The position numbers were made by a program, and so were the translations under genes. A stretch of DNA of 64,000 bases, from assembly GCA_046351395.1 (NCBI GenBank), contig JAXLYP010000003.1, forward strand, positions 124,001-188,000. Direction: 5' to 3'. This document shows positions 43,951 to 52,543 of the stretch, piece after piece. The stretch is from CAYYKK01 sp046351395. Lineage in GTDB: Bacteria > Myxococcota_A > Polyangia > Polyangiales > Polyangiaceae. Within the stretch, counting starts at the first letter, position 1. Each line of letters begins with the position of its first letter. The notes under the pieces were generated by a model, which was not told the DNA's origin, made no database searches, and saw only the letters and a list, made by a program, of their open reading frames with translations.

Positions 43951-44940
43951 ATGTCTCTCTCGTCGTCCCCCCGATCTCGACGCGCGCTCGCGGCGCTCGT
44001 CATGCTCCTCGTCGCGTGCTCGAGCGAGGACGGGGGATCCGGTTCGTCCTCCGCGTCGAGCGGCTCGGCCGGGCTCAGCGCCACCACGTCCTCGTCCGCC
44101 CCGAGCGTGAGCTCGTCACCCGTTGCGCCGCCGTCCGTCACGGCGTCCACGCCCGGCACGACCCCCACGCCGGCGCCCTCGGGATCCGTCGCCCCCGCGA
44201 CGTCTGGCTCGACGAAGCCCAACACCCCCGCTCCGCCATCCACGGGGCCTGTCGCGACGAACCCGGGGACGACCTCCAGCACCGTGCCGACCACCGATCC
44301 GCCGACGCCGCCCGTCGTCACGCCGATCGAGTTGCCCCCGCCGGATCCCGGCACCGCGGACGCGGTCGCCGCGCAGATCGACGCGCTCTACGCGCCCCTC
44401 CCCCGGTACAAAGCGAACTTCCTCCAGAAATACACGCAGAAGGTCCAGGGCACCGAGAAGGAGTCGAAGGGGACGGTCTTCGTCGAGCGGAAAAACAAGA
44501 TCTCTTTCCGCTACGACGCGCCGAACTTGAACCGCATCGTGTCCGACGCGATCACGCTGAAGGTGTACGTCGCCGACGATCAGCAGATGTTCGAGAACCC
44601 CGTGGGCAACACCGAGTACCCCGGCGCGATGGCGTTCATCATGGGCGAGGGCATCCGGAAGAGCTTCACGTTCGCGTTCAACGAGAAGGTGAAGTTCGAG
44701 AAGGGCCCCGTGCTCATCGGCAAGCCGCGCTCGCCCACGCCCGCGTACGAGAAGGTGCAGTTCTACGTGGACAAGGAGAAGCTCGACAAAAGCGATCTCG
44801 GCGCGGTCGTCTCCGTGCTGATCCTGGACGCGCAGGGCAACAAGAACCGCTTCGAGTTCTACGACGCGCAGCAGCCCGCCTCGATCGACGCGTCCGAGTT
44901 CACGTTCACGCCGCCCGCGGGCACGAACATCGCGCACTGA
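43951..44940 (+). CDS. LolA-like lipoprotein carrier with Ser/Thr/Pro linker
   Basis: The signal RRALAALVMLLVAC is followed by a 100-residue Ser/Thr/Pro linker. The C-terminal part from about 130 fits LolA: DALYAPLPRYKANFLQKYTQ, GTVFVERKNKISFRYDAPNL, QMFENPVGNTEYP, EKVQFYVDKEKLDKSDLGAV and NRFEFYDAQQPASIDASEFT. LolA carries lipoproteins across the periplasm; a version that is itself lipid-anchored with a long tether is unusual and may act locally. The window is rich in lipoproteins. Ribosome site GGAGTAAGGA 10 bases before the ATG. Confidence 0.85.
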   Translation: MSLSSSPRSRRALAALVMLLVACSSEDGGSGSSSASSGSAGLSATTSSSAPSVSSSPVAPPSVTASTPGTTPTPAPSGSVAPATSGSTKPNTPAPPSTGPVATNPGTTSSTVPTTDPPTPPVVTPIELPPPDPGTADAVAAQIDALYAPLPRYKANFLQKYTQKVQGTEKESKGTVFVERKNKISFRYDAPNLNRIVSDAITLKVYVADDQQMFENPVGNTEYPGAMAFIMGEGIRKSFTFAFNEKVKFEKGPVLIGKPRSPTPAYEKVQFYVDKEKLDKSDLGAVVSVLILDAQGNKNRFEFYDAQQPASIDASEFTFTPPAGTNIAH

Positions 44941-44951
44941 GCTCCGCTGCC

Positions 44952-46664
44952 GTGGCCGACCAAGAGCTTCCGCGGGCGCGGATCGACGCGCTCGCGGCGC
45001 TCTTCCCGGCGTGGGACGCGCGCTGGATCCTGTTCGAGGACGCGAGCGTCATCGCCGTCGACAAGCCCATCGGCATCAGCACGCACGCGCCCGACGATCG
45101 TCACCGCGACGACGTGGTGACGAGGCTCGGCGCGTTCCTTCGGGCGCGCGGCGACGACACGTACCTCGGGATCCATCAGCGGCTCGATCGCGACACGTCC
45201 GGCGTGCTCGTGTTCGCGCGCAGCAAGGGTGCGAACCCGAGCCTCGCGAAGCAGTTCGAGGGTCGTCACGTCGAGAAGACGTACGTCGCCGTCGTCGAGG
45301 GCAAGCTCCGGCTCCCGAGCGACGGCGTGCTCCGGGACGTCCTCGCCCCTGATCGGGACGGCAACGTGCGCGTCGTCGAGCGCAGCGCTCGCGGGAAGGG
45401 TCAGAGCGCGGTGACGCGCGTGCGTGTCCTCGAGCGGAAGAGCGGCCGCGCGCTCGTCGAGGCGAGGCCCGAGACGGGCAGGACGCACCAGATCCGGGCG
45501 CAGCTCGCGCACGCGGGCGCGCCGATCGTGGGGGACGCGGCGTACGGCGGGGCGCCTCACGCACGGCTCATGCTGCACGCGCGCGCGCTCGAGCTCCGTC
45601 ACCCGATCTCGGATCGACCGCTGGCCCTCTCTTCTCCGGTGGACGCGTCGTTCGGCGCGGCGCTGCGCGGCGAGGATCGGGACGCGCCCTCGAGCGCGGA
45701 CGAGGTCGAGGCGCTCGTCCGCCGCGCGGCCGAGCGGCGATACGGCGTCTTCGCGAGCGACCCGAAGCCGCACGCGTTCCGCATCGCGCACGACGTGGCG
45801 GACGGTCTCCCGGGTTTGTCGGTCGATGTCTACGGAGACGATCTCGTCGCCCACCTCTCGGACTCCCCGATCGCGGAGGAGATCGTGTTCGACGCGCTCG
45901 AGCGGCTCGGCGCAGCGCGCGTCTGGGTGAAGCGCCGACCGAAGCACGCGAGCCGCATCGTGGACGCGCGCGGCGGCGCGTTCGCACCTCGGGCGCCGGT
46001 GCGCGGGGCATCGGGCCCGGAGGCGATGCTCGTGGAGGAGAACGGGCGCTCGTTCGAGATCCGCCTCGGCGACGGCCTCTCCACGGGGCTCTTCCTCGAT
46101 CAGCGCGAGAACCGCCGGCGCTTCGGGGAGCTCGTCGCGGGGATGCGGGTGCTCAACCTGTTCGCGTACACGGGGAGCTTCTCGGTCGTCGCGGCCGCCG
46201 GTGGAGCTCGATCGACGGTCACCGTCGACGCGTCCGCGAGCGTCTGCGGGTGGGCGCGGAGGAACCTCGAGCGCGCGAGTGCGGGCGAGCCGGATCACGT
46301 CGTCGTCGAGGCCGACTGCTTCCAATACCTCGCGCTCGCCGCGAAGAAGGGCCAGCGCTTCGACGCCGTGGTCCTCGATCCGCCGAGCTTCTCGACGACG
46401 AAGACCTCGCGCTTCTCCGCGGACGGGGACTACAAGAAGCTCGCCGCGGCCGCGCTCCGCGTCGTCGCGCCGGGCGGTTTCCTCCTCGCGTGCACGAACC
46501 ACCGCGGGATCGTCACCGCGAAGTTTCGGAGGTTCCTGCACGAGGCCGCGCGCGACGCCGGCGTCGCCGTCGGGCAGATGAAGGATCTCCCGCCGCCCGT
46601 CGACTTTCCGCCCCCGCCCGGCGCCGAGTCGCACTTGAAGAGCGTGCTCGTCCGGGTCGCCTGA
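44952..46664 (+). CDS. Fusion of RluA-type pseudouridine synthase and RlmI-type rRNA methyltransferase
   Basis: 570 residues from the GTG at 44952. Part 1 (about 1-225) is an RluA-like synthase: SVIAVDKPIGISTHAPDD, LGIHQRLDRDTSGVLVFARS with catalytic Asp79, ARPETGRTHQIRAQLAHAGA and GDAAYGGAP. Part 2 (about 250-570) is RlmI-like: DVADGLPGLSVDVYGDDLVA, DGLSTGLFLDQRENRRRFGE, VLNLFAYTGSFSVVAA, FDAVVLDPPSFSTTKTSRF. It would modify 23S rRNA at two sites or a uridine and a nearby cytidine in one protein. It starts 11 bases after the LolA gene. Both catalytic parts look complete. Whether the parts act on one site is unknown. Confidence 0.9.
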   Translation: MADQELPRARIDALAALFPAWDARWILFEDASVIAVDKPIGISTHAPDDRHRDDVVTRLGAFLRARGDDTYLGIHQRLDRDTSGVLVFARSKGANPSLAKQFEGRHVEKTYVAVVEGKLRLPSDGVLRDVLAPDRDGNVRVVERSARGKGQSAVTRVRVLERKSGRALVEARPETGRTHQIRAQLAHAGAPIVGDAAYGGAPHARLMLHARALELRHPISDRPLALSSPVDASFGAALRGEDRDAPSSADEVEALVRRAAERRYGVFASDPKPHAFRIAHDVADGLPGLSVDVYGDDLVAHLSDSPIAEEIVFDALERLGAARVWVKRRPKHASRIVDARGGAFAPRAPVRGASGPEAMLVEENGRSFEIRLGDGLSTGLFLDQRENRRRFGELVAGMRVLNLFAYTGSFSVVAAAGGARSTVTVDASASVCGWARRNLERASAGEPDHVVVEADCFQYLALAAKKGQRFDAVVLDPPSFSTTKTSRFSADGDYKKLAAAALRVVAPGGFLLACTNHRGIVTAKFRRFLHEAARDAGVAVGQMKDLPPPVDFPPPPGAESHLKSVLVRVA

Positions 46665-46881
46665 CTCGACCGCTTCCGTTCCCCGGAGCCCGCAGACGCC
46701 TTGGGCGGTTCGTCTCACGTCACGCGCTGACGCGCGAGTCCGCTCGCCGCTACCTCTCGCCCGACGGGACGCCGGCGCTCGTACTTGGACAAAACACGCG
46801 GAGGGCGTCCATCCGTCGTTCGCCGTCGCGACCCTGGGCGCATGATGACCGGATCGACCGTCGCTCGGGAGCCACGCTGAC

Positions 46882-48552
46882 ATGGCGCGCAAACCTCTGC
46901 TCGTGCTGGGACTTCCCAAATCGCCGCCGCACGGGTCGCTCACAACGACCGTGTGGTTCGAAAGCACCCTCCACCCGAGCAAGAGAGCGGCGATCGCCGC
47001 CACGATCCCCGAACCCCTCGGGGCTGAGGTGAGCTGGCCCGCGGCGCACGTCATGCGGTTCGGGGCGGCGCTTCGCGCAGGCGATCAGGCCACCCGCCGC
47101 GGTTCTGCGGAGGGACCGCGGCTGAGCGGAGCGCCTTCGGCGCGCCCATGGGATTGGCCCAAGCTCCGGCAGGCGCTGATGAGCTTCCTCGAGGCGCTCC
47201 ACGCGCGCGAGCCCATCGCGTTTGCGCAGGGCCCGAACACCTTCAGCATCGTCCGAGGCGCGGATGGCGTCGCCGAGCGCGTGGTCCCCGCGGTTCTCTC
47301 GTACTTCGAACAGACGAGCGCGAACCGATCCTGCGAGGACGATCCGGGCGTCTCGGTGACCCGAGACTGCCTCGAGCAGCTGTGCGAGCGCGCGAGCGCT
47401 GGGAAGCCGACGCCGTCCGAGGACGTATGGCGCAGGCTCTGGGTGCCTTCGCTCGGCCGCAGCTTTCGCGCGGACGCAGAGGTCACCGCGGAGCTCCTTC
47501 CGCTGTCGGGTGGCCTCTCCGCGGACTCGGATCCACGCTTGGTCCTCGCGGCGTTCCGCGCGCTGCCCGATGGAGCGGATTTCGTGCCCGCGATGGCCGC
47601 GGTGGTGGAAGCGCGGAGCGTCTCCCCGTCCTGGTTCGGCGAGATGTTGCGAGACCACCAGCACGAGACCGCTTCTCGCGTGTTGCGAAGGACGCTCCGG
47701 CGCGGCGGCGAGATCGCGCTCGAAGACGTGGCGCGCGCCATCCCGTCACGAGCCAGACAGTTCGAGGTCGTGAAGCGCTACCGGGAGCTGGGTGGGCCAT
47801 TCGATCGTTCGTTCCTCGAGGCGGCTCGCGAGATCGCGCGCGAAGCGGGTCACTGGGAGGACGAGCTCTCGATCACCGCGGACTTGATGACGGTCGTTCC
47901 GTCATTCGAGGCGCAGCGGATGCGCGGCGGCATCCTCGAAGAGGCGCTGCGCCGCGATGACGCGGCGGTGGTCCAAACCCAGCTCGCGCACGTGCTTGCC
48001 ATGGTCCGAGCAGCGAGCGCGCCCGGGTCGCCGGACCTCGAGGCCGCGCTCGTCACACCGGCTCTCCGTGAGCTCGTGCGTCGAGGCGAGCGCGCAGCCG
48101 CCGCAGAGATCGCGGCGGCCTATGTTTCGAGGCGCGGGTCCGTCTTCGAGACGGACGAGACGCTGTCGCTCGTGCTGCGTGCGTTGAGCTTCGACCCCGA
48201 GCGCGAGGCCGTCGAGGACGACGTCGCCGCCGACGTGGAGAATCGCGTGACGTACCACCGACAGCTGGTGTGCGAGGGCCCTCCGCCATCGCCCATTCCG
48301 GATGGCGCCCCCGACGAGTTCCGGTGCTTGATGACGGCGTATCTGGCCCAGATGCAGCCCAAGGCATCCAACCTGCTCCCGCTCGTGCTCGCGGCTTGGC
48401 ATGCGCGGCGCGGGCGACATGAAGATGCATCGGTCCTTGCGTCCACGGCGCTCGAGTGGGGGAGGCCCGTGGAGGACGTGCGCGGCGAGCCGGATCTCGC
48501 TCGGGCGCGCGGCCTAGAACCGCTCGCGAGTCGGCTGCGCGAAGCCCCCTAG
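46882..48552 (+). CDS. Hypothetical cytosolic protein, 556 residues
   Basis: MARKPLLVLGLPKSPPHGSL opens a protein without a signal or membrane helix. The first 130 residues are mixed alpha/beta (SLTTTVWFESTLHPSKRAAI); the rest is helical with repeat-like spacing (AMAAVVEARSVSPSWFGEML, ETASRVLRRTLRRGGEIALE, QLAHVLAMVRAASAPGSPDL, ALVTPALRELVRRGERAAAA), perhaps TPR or HEAT type. No family recognised. It stands alone with 217 bases upstream. Confidence 0.65.
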   Translation: MARKPLLVLGLPKSPPHGSLTTTVWFESTLHPSKRAAIAATIPEPLGAEVSWPAAHVMRFGAALRAGDQATRRGSAEGPRLSGAPSARPWDWPKLRQALMSFLEALHAREPIAFAQGPNTFSIVRGADGVAERVVPAVLSYFEQTSANRSCEDDPGVSVTRDCLEQLCERASAGKPTPSEDVWRRLWVPSLGRSFRADAEVTAELLPLSGGLSADSDPRLVLAAFRALPDGADFVPAMAAVVEARSVSPSWFGEMLRDHQHETASRVLRRTLRRGGEIALEDVARAIPSRARQFEVVKRYRELGGPFDRSFLEAAREIAREAGHWEDELSITADLMTVVPSFEAQRMRGGILEEALRRDDAAVVQTQLAHVLAMVRAASAPGSPDLEAALVTPALRELVRRGERAAAAEIAAAYVSRRGSVFETDETLSLVLRALSFDPEREAVEDDVAADVENRVTYHRQLVCEGPPPSPIPDGAPDEFRCLMTAYLAQMQPKASNLLPLVLAAWHARRGRHEDASVLASTALEWGRPVEDVRGEPDLARARGLEPLASRLREAP

Positions 48553-48604
48553 ATCCTCGTCGGTCCTGGCTTCGCGCGATTGTCTGCCAAGAGTAAAGAA
48601 CCAC

Positions 48605-50911
48605 ATGGGCAAGTCTTCGTTCGCTGCGGTCCTCATCGTCCTCGCCGCTTGCGGGAGCTCGTCGCGCGCCACCGCGCCGACTTCGGCGGTGGTGGCCTCC
48701 GCCGCGCCGTCTTCGGTCCCCAGCGTCGATCTCACGGCGCCGGTCACCGGCGATCCCGTGCTCGTGCCGCAGATCACGGGCGCGGTGGGGGCGAGCGCGA
48801 TCAGCGCGGACGGCCGCTACGTCTTCCTCGAGCGCCCCGAGGGCGACGAAATCGTCGAGGTCGCGACGGGCGCCGTGCGCGGCTTCGCGCGCCGGCCGTG
48901 CGCGACGCGAGCCGCGTTCACGGCGACGGGGAGGTACCTCGTCACCAACGACTGCGGCGCCGCGCGCCTCCACGTATGGGACCTGACGACGGACACCTGG
49001 AGGGACGTGCCCGTCGCCGGCAGCGAAGGCGTCGTTCTCCGGGCGTCCACCGGCGATTCGGTGTTGTCGTGGACGGCCGCGGGAGTGGACGCCGTCGACG
49101 CGGGCACGCTCGCGACGACGCGTCTCGACCTTCCGAAGGACACGCCCGTCCGCGACGTGGCGGCGACCGCAGATGGAGGCGCGATGGTCATGACCAAGCA
49201 CGAGATCCTCCTCTATCCGAGGGGCGCATCCACGCCCCGGCGCCTCGCCGTCAGCACCGAGGGCGAAGAGCTCGTAGCGGCGAAGCTCGACGCGAGCAGC
49301 CAGGCGCTGGCGCTCGCGGTCGCGACCACAGCGCGGACGTCGCCCCTCGAGGTCCGGGTCGTCGAGGTCGCGAGCGGCGAGACGCTGGCCGAAGGCACAC
49401 CGTGCGGTAAGCAGACGGGGACGAGCGACTTCCACCTCGCCATCTCCCCCGACGGTCAGCACGTCCTCGTGGCTTGCTCGGCCTCCGCCTCCGCGGAGGT
49501 CTTCACGCGGAAGCTCGAGAAGGAGCGCACGATCGAGGCCAGCGGAAAGGGGTACGTCACCGCGGGGACGCGCGTGGTCTCGTTCTCCCCCTCGACGGAC
49601 GTCTACATCACCGACATGCGGTCCGATGAGCCGCGGCGTGAGGTCAAAGTCTACGGAGATCTGAGCCTCGACGCGGCGGGGGCGCGCCTGCTCGCGGCCG
49701 ACCCAGCCGGGAGGGGGGCCCGCGTGATCGACCTCTCGAGCGGCGAATCCGTTTGGTCGGACATCCCGGCGAATCGGCCGAAGGTGGACCGCGTTCTGCC
49801 CACCGGCTTCCTCGTGACCGACGGCGACAAATCGTGCCTCTTCGATCTCGCCGGTCGCTCCTGCGCGCCGGTCGAGGAGGTGACGTCCGACGGCAAAGTG
49901 GACGTCGTACGCACCGACGAAGGCACCAAGGGGAAGATCACGTTCACCGAGCGAGGCGGGAACCGCACCTGGACGATCGCAGCGCAGGAGCCCCGGCACG
50001 CGAGCGTGTCGGCGCACGGGACCTACGTCGTGACCCAAGGCATGGACTACAGGACCCGCACCGGGGAGATGATCCTCGTGATCCACTCGGCCACGAGCGA
50101 GCGCTCGATCAGCTGGGGCAACTACGATCTCGGCCCCAAGGAGGACTTCCTCGCGTCCGTCCTGATCCCCGAGCGCCCCGATCCGAACTGCTGGGCCGAC
50201 GGGCCCTGCTGTGTCGTGCGGCTCACGCGCTTCGCGACGGGGGCGACCGAGCTCATCCATCCGCAGAACCCCATCGGAGCGCTCGCGCGCCTCGAGTTCA
50301 GCGCGTCTGGCGCGGAGCTCCGCGTCGCGAGCGACTTCTACGACGTGGCGACGAAGAAGCTGATTTGGTCCCTGGAGAAAGAGGAGGACGTCGCCTCCTA
50401 CCTCCCGAAGAACGATCTGGTCCTGATCAAGCGACCGAAGGGCCTCCGCTTGGTCGAGGCACGGACGGGCAAGACGCTGAAAGCGTTCGACGACCTCGAC
50501 GGCTACGTCGGTGAGAGCCCGAGCGGGGAATTCTTCGTGGCGTCGAGCCGCGCCGGCACGACGCTCGTCGACACGTCCTCGCTCGAGGAGAAGCCGCTCA
50601 CGCTCCGGGTGCCGGCGAGGGGCACTGTGGTCGTCACCGACGACGGCGCCTTCATCTGGGCCTCCGGCGCGCCAACCCTCGTCGTCCACCGCGTCTCGGA
50701 CGGTCGGTCACTCCGCTGGGACGGCGACGCCAGCATGACCGACGAGCTGGTCGTCGACCCATCCGGACACGCGCCACCGCCGTTCATGACTCGCCGCGGT
50801 CCCAGCGTGCTCGGGAGCCCGATGGAGCCCGTCGCCGCGATGCCGGAGGCTTACTCGCACCCCGGCCTCGTCGCCGACTTCTTCGGCGCGAAGCCCGTGT
50901 CCCCGCGCTGA
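48605..50911 (+). CDS. Large lipoprotein with beta-propeller-like repeats
   Basis: MGKSSFAAVLIVLAACGSSS gives a lipoprotein signal. The 768-residue mature part has repeated segments such as SAISADGRYVFLERPEGDEI, AAFTATGRYLVTNDCGAARL, LDVSSQALAL-like strands, HLAISPDGQHVLVACSASAS and LRVASDFYDVATKKLIWSLE, which resemble WD40/PQQ-type blades with the SPDGxxV pattern. I do not know its function; such proteins often mediate contacts at the surface. The ATG at 48605 begins right after a weak purine-rich site. Next gene is 137 bases away on the other strand. Confidence 0.7.
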   Translation: MGKSSFAAVLIVLAACGSSSRATAPTSAVVASAAPSSVPSVDLTAPVTGDPVLVPQITGAVGASAISADGRYVFLERPEGDEIVEVATGAVRGFARRPCATRAAFTATGRYLVTNDCGAARLHVWDLTTDTWRDVPVAGSEGVVLRASTGDSVLSWTAAGVDAVDAGTLATTRLDLPKDTPVRDVAATADGGAMVMTKHEILLYPRGASTPRRLAVSTEGEELVAAKLDASSQALALAVATTARTSPLEVRVVEVASGETLAEGTPCGKQTGTSDFHLAISPDGQHVLVACSASASAEVFTRKLEKERTIEASGKGYVTAGTRVVSFSPSTDVYITDMRSDEPRREVKVYGDLSLDAAGARLLAADPAGRGARVIDLSSGESVWSDIPANRPKVDRVLPTGFLVTDGDKSCLFDLAGRSCAPVEEVTSDGKVDVVRTDEGTKGKITFTERGGNRTWTIAAQEPRHASVSAHGTYVVTQGMDYRTRTGEMILVIHSATSERSISWGNYDLGPKEDFLASVLIPERPDPNCWADGPCCVVRLTRFATGATELIHPQNPIGALARLEFSASGAELRVASDFYDVATKKLIWSLEKEEDVASYLPKNDLVLIKRPKGLRLVEARTGKTLKAFDDLDGYVGESPSGEFFVASSRAGTTLVDTSSLEEKPLTLRVPARGTVVVTDDGAFIWASGAPTLVVHRVSDGRSLRWDGDASMTDELVVDPSGHAPPPFMTRRGPSVLGSPMEPVAAMPEAYSHPGLVADFFGAKPVSPR

Positions 50912-51048
50912 GCTCCGCGACTCCCGTGCCGGGTGAAGGTGAGCTCACTCGGCCGGCGTGCGCGCGCGGGCAAAGCGATCCTCGCGACGAGCTCGGGGCA
51001 GCGAACATGAACGTGCTCCTTCGGGTCGGCTCGAGCGGCCCCGACGGC

Positions 51049-51477
51049 TCACTTTCGGAAGAACTCTTCGAGCGTGCAGAAGTGCCGCATGTTCTCGATG
51101 CGTGGAGCCGAGATGGGGATCGTCCCCTGCGGACAGCCGCCGGGTGCCGCGGGCGGCTGCTCCGTCGCGCCGGGCGGCAGCGGTGGCTCGTGGGGGCAGG
51201 GCCGCGCGGGATCTTGGCAGCCAGGCTGCTTGTCGAAGTCGATGCAGTCGACCGGGCCGTCGCTCATCTCGATCGTCTTGCGGACGTACTGTCGGTCATA
51301 GAGGCCGTCGATGTGCGCCTGCATGCGGCGCTGCTCCTCCTCGGAGGCACACACCTTCATTCCATCGGGGCCGACCGTGCCGGGCGGGACCGTGCTCGAC
51401 GCGCACGCGGCGCTCGCGAAGACGGCGAGGACGGGGAGAAGCATGAGAGCGCGGGGAAGGGCGGATGGGAGTCGCAT
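51049..51477 (-). CDS. Small Pro/Cys-rich lipoprotein
   Basis: MRLPSALPRALMLLPVLAVF leads to lipobox SAAC. The 142-residue protein has six to seven cysteines and a Pro-rich part (CQDPARPCPHEPPLPPGATE, CPQGTIPISAPRIENMRHFC). Family unknown. It is divergent from the quinone oxidoreductase gene with 69 bases between the starts. Confidence 0.65.
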   Translation of the reverse strand: MRLPSALPRALMLLPVLAVFASAACASSTVPPGTVGPDGMKVCASEEEQRRMQAHIDGLYDRQYVRKTIEMSDGPVDCIDFDKQPGCQDPARPCPHEPPLPPGATEQPPAAPGGCPQGTIPISAPRIENMRHFCTLEEFFRK

Positions 51478-51546
51478 GGGTTCGCTTTTTCGAGTGACCG
51501 TTCGAGAACGGGGCCATCGGGTGGGACCTTACGGCTATAGAAGGGC

Positions 51547-52518
51547 ATGCGCGCCGTCCGCTGCCACGAGCTCATTGGACCGAAGGGCCTCCGCGTCGAC
51601 GAGATCGATCCGCCGAAGCCCTCGTCCCACGACGTCCTCATCGAGACCCGCGCCGCGGGCGTGAATTTCCCGGAGGTGCTGCTCGCCTACGGGAAGTACC
51701 AGTTCAAGCCCGCGCCTCCGTTCATCCCGGGTGGCGAGGTCGCGGGCGTCGTCCGCGAGGTCGGCGCCGCCGTCACGAGCCTGAAGCCGGGCGATCGCGT
51801 CGCCGCGACGATGATCCACGGCGCGTTCGCGGAGCAGGTCGTGGTGCCGGAGCTCGCGGCGGTGAAGCTCCCGGACGCGGTGAGCTTCGAGGTCGGCGCG
51901 GCGACGCTCCTCACGTACCTCACGACGTACCACGCGCTCGTGGATCGCGCGCACCTCCGCTCGGGGGAGTCCCTCCTCGTGCTCGGCGCGGCAGGAGGCG
52001 TGGGCGTCGCCGCGGTGCAGCTCGGCAAGATGCTCGGCGCGAAGGTCATCGCGGCCGCGTCGACGGACGCGAAGATCGCGTTCGCGAAGGCCCAAGGCGC
52101 GAGCGACGGGATCGTCTACGGCCGCGAGGACCTCAAGGAGCGCGCGAAGGCGCTCTCCGGCTCCGGGTTCGACGTGATCTACGATCCGGTGGGCGGTCCG
52201 TACTCCGAGCAGGCGCTCCGCGCGATCGGGTGGGAGGGACGGTTCCTCGTCGTGGGGTTCGCGCACGGGGACATCCCGAAGATCCCCCTCAACCTGACGC
52301 TGCTGAAGGGCTGCCAGATCGTGGGTGTCTTCTGGGGTCAGTTCGCGATGCGCGAGCCCGAGCGGAACCGCGCGAACGGAGCGCTGATCTTCGAGGCGGT
52401 CGCCGAGGGCAAGCTCGCGCCCCACGTCGACGCGGTCTTCCCGTTCGCCGAAGCCGCCGCCGCGCTCCTGAAGATGGAGCGGCGGGAGGTGCTCGGAAAG
52501 CTCGTGCTCGTGCCCTGA
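51547..52518 (+). CDS. NADPH:quinone oxidoreductase-type MDR enzyme
   Basis: 323-residue medium-chain dehydrogenase of the zinc-free quinone reductase group. N-terminal GroES-like part: MRAVRCHELIGPKGLRVDEI, IETRAAGVNFPEVLLAYGKY, FIPGGEVAGVVREVG. Nucleotide motif VLGAAGGVGVAAVQLGKMLG, then DVIYDPVGGPYSEQALRAI. No zinc ligands are seen. It uses NADPH to reduce quinones, enones or related electrophiles; the substrate is not known. The GH31 gene begins 25 bases after it, so the two may share a message. Confidence 0.93.
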   Translation: MRAVRCHELIGPKGLRVDEIDPPKPSSHDVLIETRAAGVNFPEVLLAYGKYQFKPAPPFIPGGEVAGVVREVGAAVTSLKPGDRVAATMIHGAFAEQVVVPELAAVKLPDAVSFEVGAATLLTYLTTYHALVDRAHLRSGESLLVLGAAGGVGVAAVQLGKMLGAKVIAAASTDAKIAFAKAQGASDGIVYGREDLKERAKALSGSGFDVIYDPVGGPYSEQALRAIGWEGRFLVVGFAHGDIPKIPLNLTLLKGCQIVGVFWGQFAMREPERNRANGALIFEAVAEGKLAPHVDAVFPFAEAAAALLKMERREVLGKLVLVP

Positions 52519-52543
52519 TCGACGTCCGTCTAGTCTCGGCGCG

